Shown here piece after piece: positions 46,707-55,133 of a DNA stretch of 64,000 nucleotides (the stretch's first letter is position 1; each line of letters starts with the position of its first letter). The position numbers and the translations under genes are program-made. Location: contig DATCTN010000026.1 in NCBI GenBank assembly GCA_036567965.1, forward strand, positions 62,001 through 126,000, given 5' to 3'. Source of the stretch: Candidatus Kryptoniota bacterium. Its GTDB lineage: Bacteria > Bacteroidota > Ignavibacteria > Kryptoniales > JAKASW01. The notes beneath the pieces were generated by a model that did not search any database, was not told the origin of the DNA, and saw only the letters and a program-made list of their open reading frames with translations.

Positions 46707-47702
46707 ATGAACATGAGACACAGGAAATATGAAAGCCTTATCGTACTGAGGCACTACAAAGAGATTTCTCCAGTTGAGGACAGGAAACTTGATAATCATC
46801 TTTCGTCCTGTTCGCGGTGCAGAGAATTCCGCGATGAACTGGCGCGCATCATGCCTGTCGGGTCACCTTCCTCGCAGGGAGTAGTCGAAAGTACGCTTGA
46901 AGAAGCGAGAAAGAGTTTCCGCCGCGTTTTGCGCGACGAAAATCCGCATACAATCCGCGTCACAAGACTAAGTTGGCGCGGCTCTGAGACGCGGCGGTTT
47001 CAGGTGCCCGCTTACGCACTTGCTGTGGTATCGGTGGTTATGCTTGCAGTGGGAGCTCTTACAAGTTATGTCCTCGTCAACCGGAAGCCGGCTGCCACGA
47101 TCGGGGGCGCGGGATTTCTCTCTGAACTTTCTACTCAAAACCAGGACAGCGTGGCCATAAACGACGTCAAGTTTATTTCGACGGATCAGAAAACGGGTGA
47201 AGTGAGATTCTCATTCAATTTCATGAAGCGTTACGAAATGAAAGGCTCCCTCGAAGATCGCAACATTCAAAAGGTGCTTGCGTATGCGCTTGTAAATTCC
47301 GACAACCCTGGAACGCGTCTTCGAACGATCGGTATGCTCGATGCTTCGCCCAGTGCCAGGCCGGACGCTCAGATCAAGGAAGCACTCCTCCGCGCTGTCC
47401 TGTCGGACGACAATGTCGGGGTGAGACGTCAGGCATTGGTCGCGCTTCAAAAACTTCCGTTCGACAACGATGTCAGAGATGCCGTCCTCTCGGTGTTGAA
47501 GAATGACAACAATCCGGGACTGCGTGTTGCGGCAATCAATTTGATTTCCGAAAAGGAGTTCACTTCGGGTACGTCGTCCGCTAAGGCCGCAAGAGTCGAT
47601 CCGAAAGTGCTGGATATCTTAAAGGAAAAATCATCTTCAGACCAAAATAAATATGTCAGACTAAAAGCAGCAGATATGCTGAAGGAAATCACGGAGCTCT
47701 AA
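46707..47702 (+). CDS. Zinc-finger anti-sigma factor with HEAT-like repeats
   Basis: The 331-residue protein has an N-terminal ZAS motif (H31, C35, C38 in HLSSCSRC), which would bind the ECF factor. One transmembrane helix follows (about 101-125: VPAYALAVVSVVMLAVGALTSYVLV), then a periplasmic part with HEAT-like repeats at about 195-330 (NPGTRLRTIGML, NVGVRRQALVALQKLPF, NPGLRVAAINLI, NKYVRLKAADML). The HEAT-like sensor half is unusual beside plain ZAS proteins and may read a protein partner in the periplasm. It overlaps nothing but is coupled tightly: 6 bases after the sigma gene and 1 base before the next gene. Confidence 0.85.
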   Translation: MNMRHRKYESLIVLRHYKEISPVEDRKLDNHLSSCSRCREFRDELARIMPVGSPSSQGVVESTLEEARKSFRRVLRDENPHTIRVTRLSWRGSETRRFQVPAYALAVVSVVMLAVGALTSYVLVNRKPAATIGGAGFLSELSTQNQDSVAINDVKFISTDQKTGEVRFSFNFMKRYEMKGSLEDRNIQKVLAYALVNSDNPGTRLRTIGMLDASPSARPDAQIKEALLRAVLSDDNVGVRRQALVALQKLPFDNDVRDAVLSVLKNDNNPGLRVAAINLISEKEFTSGTSSAKAARVDPKVLDILKEKSSSDQNKYVRLKAADMLKEITEL

Positions 47703-47703
47703 A

Positions 47704-48843
47704 ATGAAAAAGACTTATGTAGTATCCGCATTGTTGGCTTTACTGTTTGCGACCGTTGCTGCAGTCAAGGCCGACTCAAATTCGGATTTGCAGAAAACAT
47801 TCAACGTGTCTAACGGTGGTAAACTCGTCGTCTCGGTCGGAAGCGGCGACATCAGGATCAGGGTGTGGGACAAGACTCAAGTGCAGATGACTGTGAGTAA
47901 TATCGGCGACGATGCGGACCGCGTCGAATCTGATCAGGAAGGCAATACGGTGACAGTCAGATACCGTTCTCATAGCGGATGGTGGTCCTCGAATCGCGAT
48001 TTGAGGTTTGAATTCTTTGTACCGCAAAGCTTCAATGTTGATCTAACCACATCAGGAGGCGACGTAGAAATCAGCGGCACGCTCGCGGGAAACGCGGAAA
48101 TGTCCACTTCCGGGGGCGATCTCAAAATAGATGAGGTCGATGGTACGCTTCAGGGAAGGACATCCGGCGGAGACGTGGTCGTGCGCAACGTTCAGAAGGA
48201 CGCCACCCTCACCACTTCCGGCGGCGATATCCAGGTAGATCGCGCCGGCAGTAAGCTGGAAATTACTACATCCGGTGGTGAGATAACTGTGGGAACTGTC
48301 GGAAAGGATCTCGATGCCTCCACGGCAGGCGGAGACATATCGATACAGAAAGTCGGAGGAGAACTGCGTGCCTCCACTGCAAGCGGCGATATCTCTGTCG
48401 GGAAAGTCGGCGGAAGCATTTCCGTCAACACGTCAGGTGGCGATATCACTCTTAGCTCCGGGAACGGCAGGATTTCCGCGAATACCTCCGGCGGAGATGT
48501 GACTATATCGGATGTCGTCGGATCAGTCGATGTAAATTCCTCCGGCGGCACGATTAAAGTCGGGTTCACGCCTAAGGGAGACGAATCCAGCCGGATCGAA
48601 TCAAGTGGCGGCGATGTATACCTCTACATTCCGTCCGACGCAAAAGTCACAGTGCACGCCCAGGTATATGGCGGAGACGAGGAATCCATCGTTTCAGATT
48701 TTCCTGTCACTCTGCACAAGAGATCGAGTGGATTTGGAAATCAAAATGCGGAAGTCACGCTGAACGGCGGCGGCCCGGAGATCTATTTGCAGACCTCATC
48801 GGGAAGCATCTACATCCAGAAACTCAGTTCATTTTCACGCTAA
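47704..48843 (+). CDS. DUF4097-type beta-solenoid protein with TSGGD repeats, exported
   Basis: The 379-residue protein has a signal peptide (MKKTYVVSALLALLFATVAAVKA), then GKLVVSVGSGDIRIRVWDKTQV, the usual DUF4097 opening. The middle is a strictly periodic array of TSGGD turns (separate entry) predicted to coil into a beta-solenoid. The C-terminal strands (SSGGDVYLYIPSDAKVTVHAQVYGG, SSGSIYIQKL) cap it. The start lies 1 base after the anti-sigma stop. It is likely periplasmic or on the outer membrane and a probable output of the sigma factor. Biochemical function is unknown for the family. Confidence 0.85.
   Translation: MKKTYVVSALLALLFATVAAVKADSNSDLQKTFNVSNGGKLVVSVGSGDIRIRVWDKTQVQMTVSNIGDDADRVESDQEGNTVTVRYRSHSGWWSSNRDLRFEFFVPQSFNVDLTTSGGDVEISGTLAGNAEMSTSGGDLKIDEVDGTLQGRTSGGDVVVRNVQKDATLTTSGGDIQVDRAGSKLEITTSGGEITVGTVGKDLDASTAGGDISIQKVGGELRASTASGDISVGKVGGSISVNTSGGDITLSSGNGRISANTSGGDVTISDVVGSVDVNSSGGTIKVGFTPKGDESSRIESSGGDVYLYIPSDAKVTVHAQVYGGDEESIVSDFPVTLHKRSSGFGNQNAEVTLNGGGPEIYLQTSSGSIYIQKLSSFSR
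48049..48567 (+). repeat. 54-bp coding repeat (18-residue TSGGD turns), nine turns
   Basis: The consensus TSGGD-x-x-V starts a turn nine times before a partial tenth (SSGGTIKVGF). The first turn is 19 residues and the next eight are exactly 18 each. The bases have diverged freely while the length has not changed, which indicates selection on turn length rather than recent slippage. Confidence 0.85.
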
Positions 48844-48862
48844 AAAAGGAAGGAGAGTCGCG

Positions 48863-49660
48863 ATGAAAGCTCTACTCGCAGGAATTACTATGACTTTTTT
48901 GTCGGTGTGCACTGCTTACACTATGACCGGCGGCAACGGGCTGAAGGAAGAATTCCACAAGTCATACCCGCTTGCTTCGAAGGGAACGATCAGTCTCCAG
49001 AACGTGAATGGTGATGTCGAAATAAAAGTTTGGGACAAGAATGAAGTGAAGGTGGATGCCGTCAAGTATGCTGACGATCAGGAAGATATGGATCAACTAA
49101 AGATAGAGGTCGACGCCACTCAGAACTCGGTCGATATCGACACCCAATATCCTGATGAGGACCATTCTCATGGCCATCACGGGAGTGTAAGTGTTGATTA
49201 TATCCTGACCGTTCCTAAGGACGCTGAACTGGATGAAATCAAAACCGTGAACGGATCCGTCGAGATCTCGGGCTCGGAAGGATCGGTCAGGGCGTCGAGC
49301 GTAAACGGTTCGGTGGAGGCTTCCGGTCTGAAAGCGTCGTGCGAGCTTAAGTCGGTGAACGGAAAGGTAAGTGCCGAGTTTGTTTCTCTTCCGTCCGATG
49401 CTCGTGCGAGACTCGGCTCGGTAAACGGCACGGTGACCATTAAGATTCCGGCGGACGCGAACGCCAGTGTTAAGGCAAGCACCCAGTCCGGACATGTCAG
49501 TAACGATTTCGGCCTGACATCATATGAGAAGCATCATGACGACTGGGGGGTCAGGATCGGTGATTCGATCAAAGGCGATATTGGAAAAGGCGGAGCCGAC
49601 GTCGACTTGAACAGCGTGAACGGCAGCGTAAGAATCCTGAAAAACGAAGGAAGCAACTAA
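48863..49660 (+). CDS. Second DUF4097-type beta-solenoid protein, with His-rich loop
   Basis: The 265-residue protein has a signal peptide (MKALLAGITMTFLSVCTAYT) and the same opening as its neighbour (GTISLQNVNGDVEIKVWDKNEVKV), showing common descent. Here the repeated turn is SVNGxVxxx (TVNGSVEIS, SVNGSVEAS, SVNGKVSAE, SVNGTVTIK, SVNGSVRIL). A loop rich in acidic residues and His (DEDHSHGHHGS, about residues 96-106) could bind metal ions. It starts 19 bases after the first DUF4097 gene and ends 1 base before the DUF5916 gene. Confidence 0.82.
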   Translation: MKALLAGITMTFLSVCTAYTMTGGNGLKEEFHKSYPLASKGTISLQNVNGDVEIKVWDKNEVKVDAVKYADDQEDMDQLKIEVDATQNSVDIDTQYPDEDHSHGHHGSVSVDYILTVPKDAELDEIKTVNGSVEISGSEGSVRASSVNGSVEASGLKASCELKSVNGKVSAEFVSLPSDARARLGSVNGTVTIKIPADANASVKASTQSGHVSNDFGLTSYEKHHDDWGVRIGDSIKGDIGKGGADVDLNSVNGSVRILKNEGSN

Positions 49661-49661
49661 T

Positions 49662-52319
49662 TTGAAAGCCCGCCGGTCCGTGTACTGTACCATGATGTTT
49701 GTGCTGCTGTTGGCAGGCTCGACACCCGGAGCCGACGGAAAGTCGCCGCTGCGGGTCCATGCCGTCAGGACGACTTCTGTCATACGTATCGACGGAATCT
49801 TATCTGAGACGGTCTGGAAGGGACCGGGGTTTACAGACTTTACCGAACGTGATCCGAATGAAGGGACAAAACCGAGCCAGCGCACCGAAGTGTGGGTGGC
49901 GTATGACGACGAGAATATTTATGTGGCGGCCAGGATGTTCGACACTTCGCCCGATTCGATTGTTGCAAGACTCGGAAGACGCGACATGGACCTGTCTGCC
50001 GACAAGTTCATGGTCGGTTTTGATCCCTACAACGACGGGAGGTCCGGCTTCTATTTCGGAGTCAACGCCGCCGGAACTATTTATGACGGCACGCTTTACA
50101 ATGACGACTGGAACGACAACAGCTGGGACGGCGTGTGGGAATCCAAAACCAGGATCGATTCCCTCGGCTGGATAGTTGAAATGAGGATCCCCTTCTCACA
50201 GCTGCGATTCCATAAGTCGGATTCGCTTGTTTGGGGAATAGACTTCGAACGATTTATCGGTAGAAATAACGAAGACGATTATGCGGTCTATACCCCGAAA
50301 AATTCCAGCGGGTTTGTATCCAGGTTCGCGAAACTCGACGGGATCCACGACGTCGATGCCAGACGCCCGATAGAAATTCTTCCCTATTTCACGACGAAAG
50401 CTGAGTATCTCAATCCCGGCGAAGGGAATCCGTTCAACGATGGCTCAAGATATACGCCGGGATTTGGAGGCGACTTCAAACTTGGAATCGGAAACAACCT
50501 GACTCTCGATGCTACTGTCAATCCCGACTTCGGACAGGTCGAGGTCGATCCTGCGGTGGTTAATCTCAGCGATGTGGAAACATATTACCAGGAAAAGCGG
50601 CCGTTCTTCATCGAGGGCGCGGAGATATTCACCAACTTCGGGTATGGCGGCGCGAACAACAACTGGAGCTTTAACTTCTCCAATCCTAATTTCTTCTACA
50701 GCAGACGAATAGGACGTACACCTCAGGGAAGCGTTCCTTCTTCCGCACTTTTCGTGGACGAACCTGCAGGTACGCAGATAATCACTGCCGCGAAGATGAC
50801 TGGAAAGATCGGTGAAGGATGGACACTCGGCGCCATTAGCGCGGTGACTGCAAGCGAAACCGCAAGAGTCGACACCTCCGGCACCATATTCAATGTGCCC
50901 ATTGAGCCGCTCACTTACTACGGAGTCGCAAGGCTCCGAAAGGAACTCAACGACGGTCGGCAGGGAATCGGTTTCATCACAACTTTGTCCGAAAGTGACT
51001 TCCAATCCTCCTCTCTTCGCGATCAGCTCAACTCCAGCTCGCTTGCTTTCGCTGTGGATGGATGGACTTTTCTTGATCAGGACAAGGTGTGGGTTGTGAA
51101 CGGCTGGACCGGGTTCAGCCACGTTCGCGGCGACTCTGCGAGAATGGTTGCTCTCCAGGAGGATCCTATCCATTACTTCCAACGGCCCGACGCAGGCTAC
51201 GTTCATATGGACAGCTCGGCAAGGTCGCTTACAGGATATGCAGGACGGTTCGCCCTTAATAAGCAGAAGGGTGACTTCTACGTCAATGCTGCTTTCGGAT
51301 TTATCAATCCTGCCTTCGATGTCAACGATCTCGGATTCATGTGGCGGGACGATATGTTGAACGGACACATCGTTCTGGGCTATCAGTGGTCCCAACCCGG
51401 AGAGTTCACCCGAAACGCCAATGTCTACTTTGCGACCTACAGGACATATGACTTCGGCGGCAAACCGACCTGGATCGGATATTTCGTCCAGACGAATGTG
51501 ACTTTTCTGAATTATTATTCGGCTTATGGATACTTCGCCTTTAATCCACAAACTTATAATGACTTCGAAACTCGCGGCGGACCGCGAATGCTTAATCTCC
51601 CAGGTTGGGAAACTGATTGGCAACTGCAAAGTGACAATCGGAAGGAAGTGATGGCCTCCTTTGAGGTTCATTCGCTCAAATATCAAACGGGAGACCGGGA
51701 CCTGTACCTGGTTCCCGGAATCACATGGAAACCGGGAAGCAATCTTTCGATCGCGTTCATGCCGAGTTATGATTTATCGACCTCAGGTGCGCAATGGGTC
51801 GGAAATTTTACCGATCCGTATGCCACCTCGACCTATGGGACTAGATACGTTTTCGGAACAATGGACCAGAGTACTTTCTCGGCTACCATTCGAGTTGATT
51901 GGGCCTTCACACCTCAACTTACACTTCAGATGTATCTCCAGCCACTTATGTCGGCCGGAAAGTATACCGGTCTCAGGGAGCTCTCGCGCCCGGCATCTTA
52001 TGACTTCAACACGTACGGCAAGAACGGTTCTATACTGTCTTTTGAAGATGGAACTTACACAGTAGACCCTGACGGTAACGGTCCAGCTCAACCATTCTCG
52101 TTCTCCGATCCTAATTTCAATTTCAAATCGCTCCGCGGAGACGCTGTCCTACGATGGGAATTCCTCCCTGGTTCAACAATGTACTTCGTCTGGACGCAGA
52201 ACCGAGTCAACACGGATTATCCCGGCAATCTTGCGTTCTACCGGGATTTCAAAAGTCTCCTGACCACACGCGGCGATAACGTTTTCATGATCAAGATTAG
52301 TTATTGGTTCAATCCCTGA
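49662..52319 (+). CDS. DUF5916 outer-membrane protein with CBM9-like N-terminal domain
   Basis: The protein is 885 residues, starting at TTG 49662 with AAGGAAG upstream, followed by a signal peptide (to TPGADG). An N-terminal CBM9-like domain (about 35-235: IRIDGILSETVWKG, VAYDDENIYVAARMFD, VEMRIPFSQLRF) is typical of DUF5916 proteins. A long barrel-like domain follows (LTLDATVNPDFGQVEVDPAVVNLSDVETYYQEKRPFFIEGAEIF is the family hallmark), ending MIKISYWFNP with a terminal aromatic strand. It probably sits in the outer membrane. It is the last gene of the sigma-factor operon, with a terminator 43 bases on. Function is unknown; surface carbohydrate or stress roles have been guessed for the family. 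Confidence 0.85.
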   Translation: MKARRSVYCTMMFVLLLAGSTPGADGKSPLRVHAVRTTSVIRIDGILSETVWKGPGFTDFTERDPNEGTKPSQRTEVWVAYDDENIYVAARMFDTSPDSIVARLGRRDMDLSADKFMVGFDPYNDGRSGFYFGVNAAGTIYDGTLYNDDWNDNSWDGVWESKTRIDSLGWIVEMRIPFSQLRFHKSDSLVWGIDFERFIGRNNEDDYAVYTPKNSSGFVSRFAKLDGIHDVDARRPIEILPYFTTKAEYLNPGEGNPFNDGSRYTPGFGGDFKLGIGNNLTLDATVNPDFGQVEVDPAVVNLSDVETYYQEKRPFFIEGAEIFTNFGYGGANNNWSFNFSNPNFFYSRRIGRTPQGSVPSSALFVDEPAGTQIITAAKMTGKIGEGWTLGAISAVTASETARVDTSGTIFNVPIEPLTYYGVARLRKELNDGRQGIGFITTLSESDFQSSSLRDQLNSSSLAFAVDGWTFLDQDKVWVVNGWTGFSHVRGDSARMVALQEDPIHYFQRPDAGYVHMDSSARSLTGYAGRFALNKQKGDFYVNAAFGFINPAFDVNDLGFMWRDDMLNGHIVLGYQWSQPGEFTRNANVYFATYRTYDFGGKPTWIGYFVQTNVTFLNYYSAYGYFAFNPQTYNDFETRGGPRMLNLPGWETDWQLQSDNRKEVMASFEVHSLKYQTGDRDLYLVPGITWKPGSNLSIAFMPSYDLSTSGAQWVGNFTDPYATSTYGTRYVFGTMDQSTFSATIRVDWAFTPQLTLQMYLQPLMSAGKYTGLRELSRPASYDFNTYGKNGSILSFEDGTYTVDPDGNGPAQPFSFSDPNFNFKSLRGDAVLRWEFLPGSTMYFVWTQNRVNTDYPGNLAFYRDFKSLLTTRGDNVFMIKISYWFNP

Positions 52320-52361
52320 GAGCTTCGTTTCAAATCGGATAGCACGCTAAAGAAATGTAAT

Positions 52362-52394
52362 GCGGAGGAGCCAGCACCTCCGCTTTGCATTTTA
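52362..52394 (+). terminator. Terminator of the sigma-factor/DUF4097/DUF5916 operon
   Basis: A perfect GCGGAGG/CCTCCGC stem with an 8-base loop is followed by TTTGCATTTT. It lies 43 bases after the DUF5916 stop. Confidence 0.7.
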
Positions 52395-52587
52395 CGCTGA
52401 GCTCTGCGGTCCGCCAGCCGTAAAGTTACTTCCAACATAATTTTATTCTCTCTACTCGATTCTCTTTAATCCCATCGAGCGTCTGTTTATATTTATTCAA
52501 TACTGCAACCGAATTGTGAATCCCATTTCTGAATTTAAGGATGATTTGATCGACCGACGAAACACGGATCGCTAAGATGGAGGAAGA

Positions 52588-54153
52588 ATGGATGTCGGAA
52601 TTTTGAACCGCAAGATTGTTGAAGACAAGAAAGGAGGTCAACTCCTTCTGGATTTGAGCAACGATTTTAAGATCAGGATATATCGCGATTCCTTAAATGA
52701 ATCGGACGGTTGCACGTTCCTTATCGGACGCGAAGGATTTGTGAAATCGCTCTATCTCATTTCTGTGGGCGAAGTGAGTCCTCTGTTCAGGAAATTCGAG
52801 GGAGAAATTGTAGAGTCTTCCGGCAGCGGAGACAAGCTGAGGATCATGAGGTGTGGAATGACTCATTCCAACGCGCTCAGACTTCAGGAGCTCTTTCCGT
52901 TTACACGCGCGACAGCTGTCGGACTGACAAACTCTTTCGGCTTTGGCGACAGGCTGGGTCTCGCGAACGCCGGACATCTCCGTGCGCTGAAAGGATACAG
53001 GTTTAAACCTATCCTGGCACAGCAGTCGATCAGAGAATTGACCAGAACAAATCGAACTCCAGAAGATGTGATGGACGCTGCCGTGTGGGCCGTCTTCCAG
53101 GAAGGATACAAAGATGGGTTCGGTGCTGATGCAGACCATCTTAAGCGGACTGATGACATCGACAGGTTGATCAAGGCAGGATTCCGTACATTCACCTTCG
53201 ATCCAAGCGACTTCGTAGTGAATGGAGTCGAAGAGCTGAGTCTGGACGAAGTGAAAAGGAAAGTAGCGCTGCTTCCGTGGAAGGACTTGCAGGATAACGT
53301 CCAGGTGCTTCTGTCGCGTTACGAGAAAAAAACTTTCAAGATCTCTGACGGTTTTTCGATTGCGCCTGCCGGCGAAGAAATTTTTCGGGCTGCACTGAAA
53401 TATTGCGCCGCACTCGTTCATATCAGGAATTTGTATTCCCATCTGAAGAAGAATTACTCGGATATCAAATACGAAGTCGAAGTCTCGATTGACGAAACCG
53501 ACACGATCACATCGCCATTCGAGCATTTCTTTATCGTGACGGAATTGAAGCGGCTCGGAGTCATTTTTGTTAGCCTTGCCCCTCGCTTTATCGGTGACTT
53601 TGAGAAAGGAATCGATTATAAGGGGGATCTCGGGCTGTTCAGAAGGGAATATGAAAAGCACGCAAACATCTCTGTCCATTTTGGGGACTACAAGATTAGT
53701 CTGCACTCCGGGAGTGATAAGCTAAGTGCGTATAAAGAGATAGGGAAGCTGAACGTCGGCCTCATCCATATAAAAACTGCCGGCACCAGCTACCTCGAGG
53801 CGCTCAAAGTCGTCGCGAACAAAAACTATTCACTCTTCAGAGAAATCCTCGACTTTTCCGTCGGATTGTACGCTGACGAGAAGAAAAGCTACCACGTTTC
53901 GGCAGATGTCAAAAAACTGAAGCGCGGCAAAGAGTATCGAGATGACGAGCTGGCAGGACTTTTCAACTCGAACGATGTCAGGCAAATACTTCACGTCACT
54001 TACGGCAGGGTGCTTACGGAGAAAAATAAAGAAGGGAATTTCCTTTTCAGAGATCGGATCTACAAATGCCTGATCGAAAACGAAGAATTGCATTATCGAA
54101 TTCTTTTCGATCATTTCAGGAAACATCTGGAGCCGTTCAGGAACCTGGCCTGA
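52588..54153 (+). CDS. uxaE: Tagaturonate epimerase-like protein (UxaE family)
   Basis: The 521-residue protein resembles UxaE, the tagaturonate-fructuronate epimerase first described in Thermotoga. GFGADADHLK and HSGSDKLSAYKEIG are metal- and substrate-site-like blocks of that family, and the length agrees. It would convert D-tagaturonate (from galacturonate) to D-fructuronate in the cytoplasm. The downstream SDR of UxuB type would use the product, which supports the call. The ATG has GGAGG 4 bases upstream. It starts the hexuronate cluster; a 124-bp gap with an inverted repeat separates it from the next gene. Confidence 0.75.
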   Translation: MDVGILNRKIVEDKKGGQLLLDLSNDFKIRIYRDSLNESDGCTFLIGREGFVKSLYLISVGEVSPLFRKFEGEIVESSGSGDKLRIMRCGMTHSNALRLQELFPFTRATAVGLTNSFGFGDRLGLANAGHLRALKGYRFKPILAQQSIRELTRTNRTPEDVMDAAVWAVFQEGYKDGFGADADHLKRTDDIDRLIKAGFRTFTFDPSDFVVNGVEELSLDEVKRKVALLPWKDLQDNVQVLLSRYEKKTFKISDGFSIAPAGEEIFRAALKYCAALVHIRNLYSHLKKNYSDIKYEVEVSIDETDTITSPFEHFFIVTELKRLGVIFVSLAPRFIGDFEKGIDYKGDLGLFRREYEKHANISVHFGDYKISLHSGSDKLSAYKEIGKLNVGLIHIKTAGTSYLEALKVVANKNYSLFREILDFSVGLYADEKKSYHVSADVKKLKRGKEYRDDELAGLFNSNDVRQILHVTYGRVLTEKNKEGNFLFRDRIYKCLIENEELHYRILFDHFRKHLEPFRNLA

Positions 54154-54193
54154 ACCCTGATTAGAAATGAACGCCCTCCGTTTTTCTCGTATC

Positions 54194-54255
54194 GAAATTT
54201 CCGGTTTTCTTATTATTTTATTCTTAAAGTTACCGGTAAACCTTTCGGAAATTTC
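54194..54255. promoter_or_regulatory. Nested inverted repeats before the uxuB-type gene, putative operator
   Basis: Outer arms GAAATTTCCG (54194-54203) and CGGAAATTTC (54246-54255) are perfect 10-base complements. Between them lies a second perfect palindrome, TTACCGGTAA (54230-54239), with a central CG as in LacI-family operators. The sequence between is AT-rich. It lies 23-84 bases before the SDR start. It may be an internal promoter/operator, or the outer arms may form an mRNA stem. Confidence 0.5.
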
Positions 54256-54277
54256 TTTGAATCTATAGGACTGAGAA

Positions 54278-55129
54278 ATGAACAATTATTCATTTGAACA
54301 TTTGAGAGGAAGGTCGTGCGCGATAACCGGCGGCGCAGGCGTGATCGGTACTTCCATAGTGAAGTGTCTGGCGTCCGTCGGCGTGAAAGTAGCCGTGCTG
54401 GATCTCGTGAAAGATCTCGCGGACAAAACGGCGAAGACCCTCGTGGATGAAACGGGAACGGAAGCGATTGGCGTCGAGGCAAATGTTCTCGACAAGGATT
54501 CTCTTGTCCGTGCTAAAGAACTTATCGGCAAGAAATTCGGAAAACTGGACATCCTTGTAAACTGCGCCGGCGGCAACTCGCCTCAGGCGACTACGCTGGC
54601 GGAATTTGTTGACAAGGATAATCTTGATAAACTTCAAGACACTTTTTACGGTTTAAGTATAGAAGGCTTCAGAAAAGTCTTCGACCTAAATTTTATCGGG
54701 ACATTACTTCCGACAATGGTTTTGACAAAGGATATGGTTGAGAAAGGCGGCGGTACCGTCTTAAATGTGTCATCGATGAATTCGTTCCGACCGTTAACGA
54801 AGATCCCGGCATACTCAGCAGCTAAAGCATCTATCAATAATTTCACGGAATGGCTCGCCGTTCACCTGGCGAAAGTTAATATTCGAGTGAACGCGATCGC
54901 CCCGGGGTTTTTCCTTACAAATCAGAATAGATTCCTCTTGACTGACGAGAAGACGGGAAAACTGACGGCACGAGGAAACAAGATCCTCGCCGCGACACCC
55001 ATGGGAAAGTTCGGGGAGCCTGAAGACCTTCAAGGCGCGGTACTCTATCTCGTGTCCGACCTTTCAAAATTCGTGACCGGTGTCGTCATCCCTATAGACG
55101 GCGGGTTTAACGTGTACTCCGGAGTCTAG
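54278..55129 (+). CDS. uxuB: SDR-family D-mannonate oxidoreductase-like enzyme (UxuB type)
   Basis: The 283-residue short-chain dehydrogenase has the NAD(P) motif TGGAGVIGTSI, NCAGGNSP, Ser in NVSSMNSF, the YSAAK catalytic Tyr-Lys, and PIDGGF near the end. The insertion YGLSIEGFRKVFDLNFIGT and the tail NVYSGV match the SDR type of fructuronate reductase (UxuB/YjmF in Bacillus) rather than the long-chain E. coli UxuB. It would reduce fructuronate to D-mannonate. It lies between uxaE and a LarA-family gene, which starts 4 bases after its stop. Specificity is inferred from sequence pattern and context. Confidence 0.72.
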   Translation: MNNYSFEHLRGRSCAITGGAGVIGTSIVKCLASVGVKVAVLDLVKDLADKTAKTLVDETGTEAIGVEANVLDKDSLVRAKELIGKKFGKLDILVNCAGGNSPQATTLAEFVDKDNLDKLQDTFYGLSIEGFRKVFDLNFIGTLLPTMVLTKDMVEKGGGTVLNVSSMNSFRPLTKIPAYSAAKASINNFTEWLAVHLAKVNIRVNAIAPGFFLTNQNRFLLTDEKTGKLTARGNKILAATPMGKFGEPEDLQGAVLYLVSDLSKFVTGVVIPIDGGFNVYSGV

Positions 55130-55133
55130 CTGA

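Noticed and set aside
50445-51686. 413-codon open frame on the minus strand opposite the DUF5916 gene.
   Set aside because: It lies entirely within a well-supported gene, has no recognisable domain, and fits the codon bias of the true strand. The same holds for long antisense frames at 34766-35686, 28714-29478, 39827-40468 and 20024-20755.
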